Source of the DNA: Roseateles saccharophilus
GTDB lineage: Bacteria; Pseudomonadota; Gammaproteobacteria; Burkholderiales; Burkholderiaceae_C
Length of the DNA stretch: 64,000 nt
Assembly (NCBI RefSeq): GCF_004342485.1
Contig: NZ_SMBU01000010.1
Coordinates: forward strand, 1-64,000
Direction: 5' to 3'
This document shows, in pieces, positions 50,339-59,512 of this stretch. Every line of letters begins with the position of its first letter. The stretch's first letter is position 1. The notes beneath the pieces were generated by a model that saw nothing but the letters and a program-made list of their open reading frames with translations, was not told where the DNA came from and ran no database searches. The position numbers were made by a program, and so were the translations under genes.

Positions 50339-51799
50339 ATGAATGCGCTCGACGGCCTCGCCTGGACCAACCGCTTCGCGTCGCTGGGGCCGGACTTCTT
50401 CACCGAACTGCCCGCCCAGGGCCTGCCCGACCCGTACTGGGTCGCGCACAGCCCCGCCTGTGCCGAGGTGCTGGGCTGGCCGGCCGACTGGACGCAGCGG
50501 CCAGGCGCCCTGGCCGCCTTTGCCGGCAACACCAGCTGGCCCGGCATGCGGCCGCTGGCCTCGGTCTACAGCGGCCACCAGTTCGGCGTCTGGGCCGGCC
50601 AGCTCGGCGACGGCCGCGCGCTGTGGCTGGGCGAAGTGGACACGCCGGCCGGCCCGCAGGAACTGCAGCTCAAGGGCGGCGGCCTGACGCCCTACTCCCG
50701 CCGCGGCGACGGCCGCGCGGTGCTGCGCTCGTCCATCCGCGAGTTCCTGTGCTCGGAGGCGATGGCGGCACTCGGCGTGCCGACGACGCGGGCGCTTTGC
50801 ATCACCGGCTCGCGCCTGCCCGTCATCCGCGAAAGCGTCGAGACGGCCGCCATCGTCACGCGCGTCGCGCCCAGCTTCGTGCGCTTCGGCCACTTCGAGC
50901 ATTTCGCCCACCACCAGCAGCTGGACGCGCTGCGCCGCCTGGCCGACTGGTTCATCGCCCACCACGCGCCGGAATGCGCCGACGCACCCGAGCCGGCCGT
51001 GGCGCTGCTGCGCAAGGTGGCGCTGCAGACGGCCGACCTGATGGCCCACTGGCAGTCCATCGGCTTCTGCCACGGCGTCATGAACACCGACAACATGTCC
51101 ATGCTCGGCCTGACGCTGGACTATGGCCCCTTCGGCTTCATGGACGGTTTCGACCCCGGCCATGTCTGCAACCACAGTGACGACCGCGGCCGCTATGCCT
51201 ACGCCCGCCAGCCGGCCGTCGCCTTCTGGAACCTGCATGCGCTGGCTCAGGGCCTGCTGCCGCTGCTGCCCATCGACCGCGAGAAAGACGCGGAGGCCTC
51301 GACCGAGAGGCTGCTGGAGGCCGTCGAGGGCTATCGCGAGCGCTTCGCGAGCCAGATGCTGGCCCGCATGCGCGCCAAGCTCGGCCTCGCCGGCGAGCAG
51401 GACGGCGACCAGGCCCTGGCGGACGACTTCCTGAAGCTGATGGCCGCCTCGCGCGCCGACTTCACGATCAGCTTCCGCCGTCTGTCGCGAGCGCTGTCGA
51501 CACCTGAGCCGCTGCGCGACCTCTTCATCGACCGCGAGGCGCTGGACGCCTGGCTGGCCCGCTGGCGTGCGCGCACGGCGGCCGACGCCGAGGCGCGCAT
51601 GCTGGCCGTCAACCCGGCCGTCGTGCTGCGCAACCACCTCGCCGAGGGCGCCATCCGTGCCGCCCAGCAGAACGATTTCACGGAGATCGAACGGCTGCTG
51701 AAAGTTCTGGGCCGCCCGTTCGACGAACCGGCTCTCCCCAGCGACGCGGCCCTGCCGCCCGACTGGGCCCAAGGCCTCGAAGTGTCCTGTTCATCATGA
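50339..51799 (+). CDS. selO: SelO/YdiU-type protein adenylyltransferase (pseudokinase fold)
   Basis: SelO proteins transfer AMP to protein Ser, Thr or Tyr residues using a kinase fold that binds ATP in flipped orientation and have a role in redox homeostasis. The 486 aa contain [49 protein letters not shown], and the [10 protein letters not shown] catalytic loop. The C-terminus SCSS carries Cys where eukaryotic SelO has selenocysteine. The stop overlaps the msrB start in ATGA. Confidence 0.95.
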   Translation: MNALDGLAWTNRFASLGPDFFTELPAQGLPDPYWVAHSPACAEVLGWPADWTQRPGALAAFAGNTSWPGMRPLASVYSGHQFGVWAGQLGDGRALWLGEVDTPAGPQELQLKGGGLTPYSRRGDGRAVLRSSIREFLCSEAMAALGVPTTRALCITGSRLPVIRESVETAAIVTRVAPSFVRFGHFEHFAHHQQLDALRRLADWFIAHHAPECADAPEPAVALLRKVALQTADLMAHWQSIGFCHGVMNTDNMSMLGLTLDYGPFGFMDGFDPGHVCNHSDDRGRYAYARQPAVAFWNLHALAQGLLPLLPIDREKDAEASTERLLEAVEGYRERFASQMLARMRAKLGLAGEQDGDQALADDFLKLMAASRADFTISFRRLSRALSTPEPLRDLFIDREALDAWLARWRARTAADAEARMLAVNPAVVLRNHLAEGAIRAAQQNDFTEIERLLKVLGRPFDEPALPSDAALPPDWAQGLEVSCSS

Positions 51800-52215
51800 G
51801 CCACGATTCCAGCAAGACCTACCCCGTCCAGAAGACCGACGCCGAATGGCGCGAGCAGCTCGACGCCATGCAATACCAGGTCGCCCGCCACGCGGCGACC
51901 GAACGCGCCTTCACCGGCAAATACTGGGACCATTTCAAGGACGGCCACTACAACTGCGTCGGCTGCGGCACGCCGCTGTTCGAGTCCGGCACCAAGTTCG
52001 ACGCCGGCTGCGGCTGGCCGAGCTACTGGGCGCCGGTCAACAGCGAAGTCATCGAGCGCATCGTCGACCGCAGCCATGGCATGGTGCGCATCGAGGTGCG
52101 CTGCAACCACTGCGGCTCGCATCTGGGCCATGTCTTCCCCGACGGCCCCGAGCCGACTGGCGACCGCTACTGCATCAACTCGGCCGCCATCGATTTCGTG
52201 AAAGACAATCCTTGA
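51796..52215 (+). CDS. msrB: Peptide-methionine (R)-S-oxide reductase
   Basis: It reduces methionine-R-sulfoxide in proteins. The 139 aa have two CxxC zinc-binding pairs (CVGC and CNHC) and the catalytic Cys in [13 protein letters not shown]. No signal peptide, so cytoplasmic. It overlaps selO by 4 bp, so the AMP-transferase and the repair enzyme are translationally coupled. Confidence 0.97.
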   Translation: MSHDSSKTYPVQKTDAEWREQLDAMQYQVARHAATERAFTGKYWDHFKDGHYNCVGCGTPLFESGTKFDAGCGWPSYWAPVNSEVIERIVDRSHGMVRIEVRCNHCGSHLGHVFPDGPEPTGDRYCINSAAIDFVKDNP

Positions 52216-52271
52216 ACTCGGGGACAGACCGCCCGAGCGGAGCGCGTCGCTCCGTCTTCGACTGATTTCAC

Positions 52272-52913
52272 ATGAAGTTCCTGCTCGATTTCCTGCCGCT
52301 GATCCTCTTCTTCATCGTCTTCAAGGGCGCCGAAGGCCATGCCGATGCCGCTGCGGCCTTCGCGACCGAGCACTTCGGCTTCATGGTCTCGGGCGGCGTC
52401 GTCGGCGCCCAGGAGGCACCGGTGCTGCTGGCGACCCTGGTCGTCATGGTCGCCACGCTCGCCCAGGCCGCCCTGCTGAAACTGCGCGGCCGCAAGATCG
52501 ACCTGATGCTGTGGATCAGCCTCGTGCTCGTCGTCACGCTGGGCGCGGCCACGGTCTGGTTCCACAACGAGACCTTCATCAAGTGGAAGCCCACCGGCCT
52601 GTACTGGGCGATGGCGCTGGCGCTGTGGATCTCGCAGGCCGGCTTCGGCAAGAACCTGATCCAGTCCATGCTGGGCGCCGAGCTGCAGCTGCCCGATGCC
52701 GTCTGGCTGCGCCTGAACCGCGCCTGGGTGCTGTTCTTCGCGGCCATGGGCGTGCTCAACCTTTATGTGGCCTATCACTTCTCCACCTCGGCCTGGGCCA
52801 ACTTCAAGGTCTTCGGCGTGACCGGCCTCATCGTGCTGTTCACGCTGGCGCAGGGGCTCTACCTGAGCAAGCATCTGCCCGAGTCCGACGAGAGCGGCAA
52901 GCAGCAGCCATGA
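52272..52913 (+). CDS. yciB: YciB/IspZ inner-membrane septation protein
   Basis: A 213-aa inner-membrane protein with five to six helices, starting MKFLLDFLPLILFFIVFKG. Characteristic ATVWFHNETFIKWKPTGLYWAMALALWISQ and LNRAWVLFFAAMGVLNLYVAYHFS. The family is linked to cell envelope integrity and division. The stop overlaps bolA by ATGA. Confidence 0.94.
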   Translation: MKFLLDFLPLILFFIVFKGAEGHADAAAAFATEHFGFMVSGGVVGAQEAPVLLATLVVMVATLAQAALLKLRGRKIDLMLWISLVLVVTLGAATVWFHNETFIKWKPTGLYWAMALALWISQAGFGKNLIQSMLGAELQLPDAVWLRLNRAWVLFFAAMGVLNLYVAYHFSTSAWANFKVFGVTGLIVLFTLAQGLYLSKHLPESDESGKQQP

Positions 52914-53170
52914 TCGCCACCGAAATCGAGGCACGGCTGCGCGCCGAACTGGCGCCGCTGGCCTTCAGCCTGCGCGACGACAGCGCCCAGCACGCCGGCC
53001 ACGCCGGGGCCCGCGAGGGCGGCCACTTTCATGTGACCGTCGTGTCAGAACGCTTTACGGGACTGCAACGCCTGGCGCGTCACCGCCTCGTTTATCATTG
53101 TCTGTCCGACCTGATGCAGCGCGGCATTCATGCGCTGACGATCGACGCCCGAGCCCCGGGCGATCCCTGA
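52910..53170 (+). CDS. bolA: BolA-family protein
   Basis: An 86-aa protein of the BolA fold. IEARLRAELAPLAFSLRDDSAQHAGHAGAREGGHFHVTVVSERFTGLQRLARHRLVYHCLSDLMQRGIHALTIDARAPGD contains the conserved histidine in GHFHV and RLVY helix. BolA proteins pair with monothiol glutaredoxins in Fe-S handling. It is coupled to yciB and followed by a terminator. Confidence 0.93.
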   Translation: MIATEIEARLRAELAPLAFSLRDDSAQHAGHAGAREGGHFHVTVVSERFTGLQRLARHRLVYHCLSDLMQRGIHALTIDARAPGDP

Positions 53171-53191
53171 AGGTCGAGCGTGATCGAACCG

Positions 53192-53218
53192 CGCGCCCAA
53201 TCCGGGCGCGATTTTTTT
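53192..53218 (+). terminator. Rho-independent terminator of yciB-bolA
   Basis: CGCGCCC (53192-53198) pairs with GGGCGCG (53204-53210), followed by A and seven T (53212-53218). It ends 24 bp before the parvulin start, so that gene needs a promoter inside the terminator region or relies on readthrough. Confidence 0.85.
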
Positions 53219-53242
53219 AGCCAGATTCACACCCCTCCATCC

Positions 53243-54046
53243 ATGAAGAAGTTTGCGCTCGCCGCCGTCGTCGCGGCCACCATCACGGCCCTGCTGCCGG
53301 CTGCCGCAACTGCGCAGAACATCGCCACCGTCAACGGCAAGCCCGTGCCCAAGGCGCGCGTCGAGACGCTGATCCAGCAGGTCACCAAGAGCGGCCAGCA
53401 GGTGCGCTCGCCCGAACTGGAAGCCCAGGTCAAGGACGAAGTCGTCCGCCGCGAGATCTTCATGCAGGCCGCCGAACAGCGCGGCGTGCCCCAGACCGCC
53501 GACTTCAAGGCCCAGATGGACCTGGCCCGCCAGATGCTGCTGATCCGCGGCCTGATGGAAGACTTCCGCACCAAGAACCCCGTCTCCGACGCCGACGCCC
53601 AGGCCGAGTACGACAAGTTCAAGGCCACCAATAGCGGCCAGGAATACCGTGCCCGCCACATCCTGGTCGAGAAGGAAGAAGACGCCAAGGCCCTGATCGC
53701 CCAGATCAAGGCCGGCGCCAGCTTCGAGGAACTGGCCAAGAAGAACTCCAAGGACACCGGCTCTGCGCAGAACGGCGGCGACCTGGACTTCGCCAACCCG
53801 AACAACTTCGTGCCCGAGTTCAGCAAGGCCATGACCGCGCTGCAAAAGGGCGAGATGACCCAGGAGCCGGTGAAGAGCCAGTTCGGCTACCACATCATCA
53901 AGCTCGAAGACGTCCGCCCGGCCACCTTCCCGGCCTTCGACGACGTCAAGGCCCAGATCAAGCAGCGCATCGAGCAGCAGAAGATGGCCGAGTTCCAGGA
54001 CAGCCTGATCAAGAAGGCCAAGACCGACTACACCTTCACTAAATAA
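53243..54046 (+). CDS. Periplasmic parvulin-type peptidyl-prolyl isomerase
   Basis: A 267-aa protein with a signal peptide (MKKFALAAVVAATITALLP, cleavage near ATAQ) and an N-terminal SurA-like helical chaperone part (about 25-130). The parvulin domain is at about 135-230 (EYRARHILVEKEEDAKALIAQIKAGASFEELAKKNSKDTGSAQNGGDLDF, FGYHIIKLEDV). It ends in a Lys-rich helix. The likely role is outer-membrane or secreted protein folding. The ATG at 53243 has no clear ribosome-binding site. Confidence 0.92.
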   Translation: MKKFALAAVVAATITALLPAAATAQNIATVNGKPVPKARVETLIQQVTKSGQQVRSPELEAQVKDEVVRREIFMQAAEQRGVPQTADFKAQMDLARQMLLIRGLMEDFRTKNPVSDADAQAEYDKFKATNSGQEYRARHILVEKEEDAKALIAQIKAGASFEELAKKNSKDTGSAQNGGDLDFANPNNFVPEFSKAMTALQKGEMTQEPVKSQFGYHIIKLEDVRPATFPAFDDVKAQIKQRIEQQKMAEFQDSLIKKAKTDYTFTK

Positions 54047-54162
54047 GCCCACCCCCGAGGCGCGTAGCGCCTCCCCCTCAAGGGGGCGCCGTCAGTGGCC
54101 CGGCAAAGCCGGTTCCACGACGGCCGCTGGAAGGGCGGCGGCTGCCTGCGGCAGCGCCTATC
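54047..54162. other. Intergenic stretch with GC-rich dyads
   Basis: Between the parvulin stop and the terminator, several short inverted motifs occur: GGCGCGTAGCGCC near 54060, CCCCCTCAAGGGGG near 54072 and GGCGGCGGCTGCCTGCGGCAGCGCC. No reading frame is convincing. This style of CCCCTCAAGGGG-bearing DNA is common between genes in Burkholderiales. Confidence 0.35.
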
Positions 54163-54201
54163 AAAAGCCCGCTGATTCTCGTCGGCGGGCTTTTTGCTTT
54201 T
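54163..54201. terminator. Bidirectional terminator between the parvulin gene and ybbA
   Basis: AAAAGCCCGC (54163-54172) pairs with GCGGGCTTTT (54185-54194) across a 12-nt loop; TTTTTGCTTTTT follows on the plus strand. Convergent genes end at 54046 and 54202. Confidence 0.85.
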
Positions 54202-54871
<670 letters not shown>

Positions 54872-54873
<2 letters not shown>

Positions 54874-55519
54874 GTGGGGACTGCGGCGGCGGGCGTGGGT
54901 GGCGCACTTTAGCCTGGGGGTGCTGGCCGGCTGGACGTCAGGGATTGCGGCCGCGGCGGCCGAGGCGCCCGTCATCCTCGTCGTCGGCGACAGCCTGTCG
55001 GCCGAATACGGGCTGAAGCCCGGGGACGGCTGGGTGGCCCTGCTGCAGAAGCGCCTGGCCGAGCAGAAGAAGCCGCAGCGCGTCGTCAACGCCAGCATCA
55101 GCGGCGACACGACGGCCGGTGGCCGCAGCCGGCTGCCCGCGGCGCTACGCACGCACAAGCCGGCCATCGTCGTCATCGAGCTCGGCGGCAACGACGCGCT
55201 GCGCGGCCTGCCGCTGTCCAGCACGCGCGACAACCTGACGGCGATGACCAAGGCCGCCCGCGAGGCCGGCGCAAAGCTCATCGTCGTCGGCATGCAGGTG
55301 CCGCCCAACTATGGCGCGGCCTACGGCAAGGAGTTCGCCGGCCTGTTCGAGCAGGTGGCCCGGGAGGCTCACGCCGGCCTGGTGCCCTTCCTGCTGAAGG
55401 GCGTGGCTGAGCGCCCTGACGTGGCGGACTGGTTTCAGCCCGACCGCATCCACCCGCTGGCCAAGGCGCATCCGCTGATGCTGGACAACGTCTGGCAGGC
55501 GCTCAAGCCGCTGCTCTAG
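54872..55519 (+). CDS. tesA: TesA-type thioesterase I / arylesterase (SGNH hydrolase)
   Basis: A 215-aa periplasmic esterase: signal peptide up to IAAAAAE (near 30), block I GDSLSAEYG with the catalytic Ser, block III GGNDALRG with the oxyanion Asn, and block V DRIHPLAKAHPLM with Asp and His. Substrates in the family are acyl-CoA, lysophospholipids and aryl esters. The ATG at 54872 overlaps the ybbA start on the other strand. Confidence 0.93.
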
Positions 55520-55521
55520 GT

Positions 55522-57381
55522 TCAGCGCTCGTTCTGCTTCGGCGGTTCGCTGCCGCGCCGATCCTCACGCTTGTCCTCGCGCCGGCCGTCAGGGCGGCCA
55601 CGCTGCGGGCCGTCGTCGCGCGGCTGGATGCGCTGCTGCGGGACGAATTGCGGCTGGGGCTGGGGCTGGGGTTGCGGCATGGGCTGCGCACGCGGCGGCT
55701 CGGGCATGCGCTGGGGCTCGGCCTGCGGCACGCGGCGCTGCATTTCGTCCCGGCGCATCTGCTCCTCGCGGCGTTGCTGCAACTGCTGGGCCTCGTCGCG
55801 ACGCTGCTGTTCCTCGCGCTGCTGCTGGGCGCGCCAGGGCTGGTTGTCGCCGCGCTGAGGCTGCTCAATGGCCTGGTGGGGCTGCGGGATGGGCTGCTGA
55901 GGCTGGGCGACGGCGGGCATCGCCGGCTGGGGCGCCGGCACGGCCGGCCTGGCATCGCGGCGCGGCAGCTGGGCCTCGCCACGCCAGCCCGCGCCGACGT
56001 CGCGCCCGCCACGATCCCGCGGGCGCTCGACCTCGGCCGGGCGGGTCGGCGCCGCCGGCAGCACGGCGGCCAGCTCGCCGCGGCCGGGAGCCGAGGGCAG
56101 CGGGCGGGCCCAGCCGGGCTCGGCGTTGCGGTCGGGGCCGCGCACGGGCATGGGCTGGATGGCCGCGCCCGGCGCCGGCAGCATGCTGACGGCCGCCGGC
56201 ACGTCGCGGTAGCGGTTGGGGCGCTGCACGGTGACGGGGTCGCGCAGGTCGCGCGGATCGTTGATGCGGTTCACATAGCGCGGGCTGTGGTGGTAGCCCG
56301 GCATATAGACCTCGCGCGGCGCCAGCGGATACCAGCCATAGCTCGGCGGCGCCGCTCGGCTGCCGATGCTGATGCCGACGCTGACGCTCGGCCCGCCCAC
56401 CCAGCCGACCAGGGCCGGTGCGTAGACGGGGCGGTGCACATAGGGCCCGGGGGCCCAGCACCAGCGCCCGCCCCAGCTGACCCAGCGGCCGTAGTGGAAG
56501 GGCGCGAAGCCCCAGGGCGCGTCGTCCACCCAGGTCCAGCCCCAGTGGCGTGACCAGGCCCAATGGCCGTAGCGGTAGGGCGCCCAGTCGGCCACGACGA
56601 TGGCGGTCGGGATCCAGACGCTGCCGTAATCGGGCGAGCTCTCCCAGCGGCCGTAGCGGTCCAGGTCTTCGGCGCCGGTCATCTCGGGCGAGACATAACG
56701 CGCCACAGGGCGGTCGCCCTCCTCGCGGTTCTCGGCCAGCACCCAGTCGCCGAAGGCGTCGCTGTACAAAGGCCCGCGCTCCGCGCGCGGACCGTCGGGC
56801 CACCAGAACTCGATCTGCTCGCCGGTGCCCACCCAGACCGGCTCGGCACCGCGCGCCCAGTCGAAGCGCAGGCGCCCCTGCCACACGTAGACCTTGCTGC
56901 CGCTGTCGAGCTGCTCCACGCGGTACAAGCCCTCGCGCTCGGGCTGCACCGTGCCCTCGCGGGTACGCAGCCGCGTCTCCATCGCGTTCTCGACGCTGCG
57001 CAGCCGCACGGCGACGTCGCCGCGGTCGATGTCCAGCAGGGTCTGGCCCTCGTCGAGCTGGCTCAGCTCCAGGTCGCTGCGCTCGTCGACCCAGATCGTC
57101 GTCGAGCCGACGCGCAGGCTGACGCGGCCCCGGTCGTCGGTGCGCACCCGGTCGCCCTCGCCCACCGTCTGGTTGCGGCTCAGCCGCATCCACTCGCGGT
57201 TCTCGTGGTCGAACAGCCAGGCATCGCCGACGACGTCGACGACACGGGCGGCCCGCGTGGGCGGGTCCCGGTCGGCGTCCTGGGCCTCGGCGGCCGGCGC
57301 GATGGCGAACAGCAGGGCCAGCGCCAGCACGCGCCAGTGGCGGCGGGTCAGCACGAGCTTGGATTCGATGGGCGTGTTCAT
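55522..57381 (-). CDS. FecR/DUF6600-type exported protein with Gln/Pro/Arg-rich tail
   Basis: A 619-aa exported protein: signal peptide ending in AEAQDAD (near 35). FecR-like domain, about 43-170 (RVVDVVGDAWLFDHENREWMRLSRNQTVGEGDRVRT). Then a region of repeated YGRW/YGHW motifs (DRYGRWESSPDYGSVWIP, APYRYGHWAWSRHWGWTWVDDAPWGFAPFHYGRWV, about 240-310), the DUF6600 core. From about 400 on it is low-complexity, rich in Pro, Gln, Arg and Ala, with a QPQPQPQPQ run. The function is unknown; it may be cell-envelope or matrix related. Confidence 0.8.
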   Translation of the reverse strand: MNTPIESKLVLTRRHWRVLALALLFAIAPAAEAQDADRDPPTRAARVVDVVGDAWLFDHENREWMRLSRNQTVGEGDRVRTDDRGRVSLRVGSTTIWVDERSDLELSQLDEGQTLLDIDRGDVAVRLRSVENAMETRLRTREGTVQPEREGLYRVEQLDSGSKVYVWQGRLRFDWARGAEPVWVGTGEQIEFWWPDGPRAERGPLYSDAFGDWVLAENREEGDRPVARYVSPEMTGAEDLDRYGRWESSPDYGSVWIPTAIVVADWAPYRYGHWAWSRHWGWTWVDDAPWGFAPFHYGRWVSWGGRWCWAPGPYVHRPVYAPALVGWVGGPSVSVGISIGSRAAPPSYGWYPLAPREVYMPGYHHSPRYVNRINDPRDLRDPVTVQRPNRYRDVPAAVSMLPAPGAAIQPMPVRGPDRNAEPGWARPLPSAPGRGELAAVLPAAPTRPAEVERPRDRGGRDVGAGWRGEAQLPRRDARPAVPAPQPAMPAVAQPQQPIPQPHQAIEQPQRGDNQPWRAQQQREEQQRRDEAQQLQQRREEQMRRDEMQRRVPQAEPQRMPEPPRAQPMPQPQPQPQPQFVPQQRIQPRDDGPQRGRPDGRREDKREDRRGSEPPKQNER

Positions 57382-57451
57382 GAGCCGATGCTCCTTTACC
57401 GCACGCTAACGCGTGGTGCGTCCGCCTGGTGGACGGCGCTTACAAAGTTTC

Positions 57452-57689
57452 AACCTAGATCCGGCAGTTGGGCGCGTCCGAGGGGCTGGCGAGGCGGCCG
57501 GCTGGCAAGGCGCGCCGACGAAGTGGGTTCCTGCCCACGAGGACAAGCAACGTCGCCAGCGGGCCGAAGCGCCAGCCCAGCGGGCGTGCAGCGCTGCTCA
57601 TCGAAGTGGTGATCGTCGCCGCAGCGCCAAGACCTTAATCGGCCGAGCCTTTCGATGAGTAGCAAGCGGTCAACTGCCGGATCTAGGTT
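57452..57689. repeat. 238-bp element bounded by 19-bp perfect inverted repeats
   Basis: AACCTAGATCCGGCAGTTG at 57452-57470 is repeated exactly, inverted, at 57671-57689. An internal inverted pair CTCATCGAA (57597-57605) / TTCGATGAG (57651-57659) is also present. No transposase-like frame is recognisable inside. No clear target duplication is seen at the borders (GTTTC outside left, CAGTC outside right). The right end touches the first base of the def stop triplet. It fills most of the 307-bp gap between the DUF6600 gene and def. It may be a non-autonomous MITE-like element or a dispersed repeat. Confidence 0.6.
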
Positions 57690-58225
57690 CAGTCATCGGC
57701 GGCCGGGTCGAGCTCGGGGAAGAGCACCGAGGTGAAACCGAACCGCCTGAAGTCCCTGACCCGCATCGGATAGAGGATGCCGTCGAGGTGGTCGCACTCG
57801 TGCTGCACGACGCGGGCGTGGAAGCCCTCGGCGACGCGGTCGATGGAAGCGCCGTCGGCATCGAAGCCGGTGTAGCGGATGCGCTCGTCGCGCTCGACGA
57901 CGCCGCGCAGCCCCGGCACGGACAGGCAGCCCTCCCAGCCCTCGCTGCGGCCGCCGTCCAGCACCTCGATGACCGGATTGATCAGCACGGTCGGCGGCAC
58001 CGGCGGCGCATCCGGATAGCGCGGGTTCTTCGTGTAGCCGAAGATGACCAGGCGCAGGTCCACGCCGATCTGTGGCGCCGCCAGGCCCGCGCCGCTGGCG
58101 GCAGCCATGGTCTCGAACATGTCGGCGATCAGGGCCTTCAGCTCGGGCGTGCCGAACTCGGCGACCGGCCGGGCGACGCGCAGCAGGCGTGGGTCGCCCA
58201 TCTTCAGAATCTCGTGAACGGCCAA
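57689..58225 (-). CDS. def: Peptide deformylase
   Basis: It removes the formyl group from nascent N-terminal Met. The 178-aa protein has the three motifs: GLAAPQIGV (near 45), EGCLSVPG (near 100, with the metal-ligand Cys) and QHECDHLDG (near 145, HExxH). fmt, its frequent partner, is not adjacent. The C-terminus [18 protein letters not shown] ends directly at the inverted-repeat element. Confidence 0.96.
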   Translation of the reverse strand: MAVHEILKMGDPRLLRVARPVAEFGTPELKALIADMFETMAAASGAGLAAPQIGVDLRLVIFGYTKNPRYPDAPPVPPTVLINPVIEVLDGGRSEGWEGCLSVPGLRGVVERDERIRYTGFDADGASIDRVAEGFHARVVQHECDHLDGILYPMRVRDFRRFGFTSVLFPELDPAADD

Positions 58226-58273
58226 GCGGGCCTCCTTCGGCTATCGTGCCGGGCGATTCTAGAAACCCGCCCC

Positions 58274-59236
58274 ATGCTGCCCGAATTCATCGACGACCTT
58301 GGCCACGGCATCTACGCCATCGACACCGGCTTCCAGCGCCCCCGCTTCGACGCCGCCTTCCTGATCGTCGAAAACTGCCGCGCGGCCTTCATCGACACCG
58401 GCACCAACCATGCCGTGCCGCGCCTGCTGGCCGCGCTGACCGCGCTGGGCCTCACGCCCGAGGCGGTGGACTGGGTCATCCCCACCCATGTGCACCTGGA
58501 CCATGCCGGCGGCGTCGGGCTGCTGATGCAGTCCCTGCCCAATGCCCGCGCCCTGGTGCACCCGCGCGGCCTGCGCCATATGGTGGACCCCAAGGCGCTG
58601 TGGCTGGGCGCGCTGGCAGTCTACGGCGACGCGGAGATGCAGCGCAGCTACGGCCGGCTGGTGCCGGTGCCGGCCGAGCGCGCCGAGGCCAGCCACGACG
58701 GCCAGGTCATCACGCTGGCCGGCCGGCCGCTGCTGCTCATCGACGCGCCCGGCCACGCCCGGCACCACCACGTCATCTGGGACCCCCTCAGCCGCGGCTG
58801 GTTCACCGGCGACAGCTTCGGCCTGTCCTACCGCGAGTTCGACGTCGACGGCCGGCCCTGGGTGCTGCCGACGACGACGCCGGTGCAGTTCGAGCCCGAG
58901 GCGCTGAAGGCCACCGTCATGCGCATGCTGGGCTACGAGCCGCTGCGCATGTATCTCACGCACTACGCCGCCATTGGCGGCTCCGAGGACGAGGTGCGCC
59001 GCCACGCCGGCGAGCTGCTGCTGCAGGTCGAAGAGGTGACGGCTCTCGCCACCTCGCTGCGCGACGCGCCCGACCGCCACGAGCGGCTCAAGGCCGGGCT
59101 GATGGCGAGCTATCTCGCCGGCCTGGCGCGGCGCGGCTGGGCCGGCGACCCGGCCCAGGCGCGCGAATGGCTGGCCACGGACGCCGAACTGAACGCCCAG
59201 GGCCTGGAAGTCTGGCTGGACCGCCCGGCCCGCTGA
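58274..59236 (+). CDS. Metallo-beta-lactamase-fold hydrolase
   Basis: A 320-aa MBL-fold protein: metal motif THVHLDHAGG (near 75; HxHxDH), His in DAPGHARHHHVI, Asp in FTGDSFGLSY, and His in LTHYAAIGG. The C-terminal 90 residues are helical. Resembles glyoxalase II/beta-lactamase-like proteins of unknown substrate. It is divergent from def. The ATG at 58274 gives MLPEFIDDLGHGIYAIDTG. Confidence 0.85.
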   Translation: MLPEFIDDLGHGIYAIDTGFQRPRFDAAFLIVENCRAAFIDTGTNHAVPRLLAALTALGLTPEAVDWVIPTHVHLDHAGGVGLLMQSLPNARALVHPRGLRHMVDPKALWLGALAVYGDAEMQRSYGRLVPVPAERAEASHDGQVITLAGRPLLLIDAPGHARHHHVIWDPLSRGWFTGDSFGLSYREFDVDGRPWVLPTTTPVQFEPEALKATVMRMLGYEPLRMYLTHYAAIGGSEDEVRRHAGELLLQVEEVTALATSLRDAPDRHERLKAGLMASYLAGLARRGWAGDPAQAREWLATDAELNAQGLEVWLDRPAR

Positions 59237-59257
59237 CGGGGCGGCGCGCCCCGCCCC

Positions 59258-59341
59258 GGTGCGTCCGATCGCACCGCAGCAGTGCTGAACGACACCCATG
59301 CCCCGGTCCGCACCGGGGCATGGCGCTGGCACGCCTCTTGC
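59258..59341 (+). promoter_or_regulatory. Sigma-54 promoter and upstream regulatory sites of nirB
   Basis: TGGCAC-GCCTC-TTGC at 59327-59341 matches the -24/-12 sigma-54 consensus (TGGCAC-N5-TTGC) perfectly. GCACC-N5-AGTGC at 59271-59285 resembles an NtrC half-site pair (GCACC-N5-GGTGC) with one mismatch. A dyad GGTGCG-N6-CGCACC lies at 59258-59275. A perfect 11-bp-arm palindrome CATGCCCCGGT/ACCGGGGCATG lies at 59297-59322, just before the promoter. The predicted 5' leader is about 160 nt. Confidence 0.7.
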
Positions 59342-59409
59342 GCTGACCTGGACGGGCGACGAGCGTGAGCCGCCGCCCATCGGACTCCATCGCCAACGAC
59401 GGCGACCCA

Positions 59410-59467
59410 GCGCAACGGCGCGACTCCTCTCAGGCCCCGGTCGAGCAGACAGCTGCTGACGGGGCCT
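59410..59467 (+). other. Hairpins in the nirB 5' leader
   Basis: A small stem-loop GCGC-AACG-GCGC at 59410-59421, then a strong one: AGGCCCC (59432-59438) with GGGGCCT (59461-59467), prolonged inside by GTC/GAC and AGCAG/CTGCT with loop ACAG. It lies 45 bp before the nirB ATG. There is no U tract after it, so it is not a standard terminator. It may regulate elongation or translation. Confidence 0.4.
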
Positions 59468-59512
59468 TCCTACTGGTGGCTGCGGCCACGGCCTGCTTGC
59501 GAAGAACAGACC

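Noticed and set aside
55620-55860. Short CTGSGGCTG-type repeats resembling a microsatellite or CRISPR-like array
   Set aside because: They are codons for the Gln/Pro/Arg-rich tail of the DUF6600 protein, with no regular spacer-repeat unit. No CRISPR array is visible anywhere in the window.
59410-59467. A clear ANTAR (NasR-type) RNA element in the nirB leader
   Set aside because: Only one small stem can offer an A1/G4 hexaloop, with a 3-bp stem; the larger hairpin does not fit. Kept only as a low-confidence structural feature.
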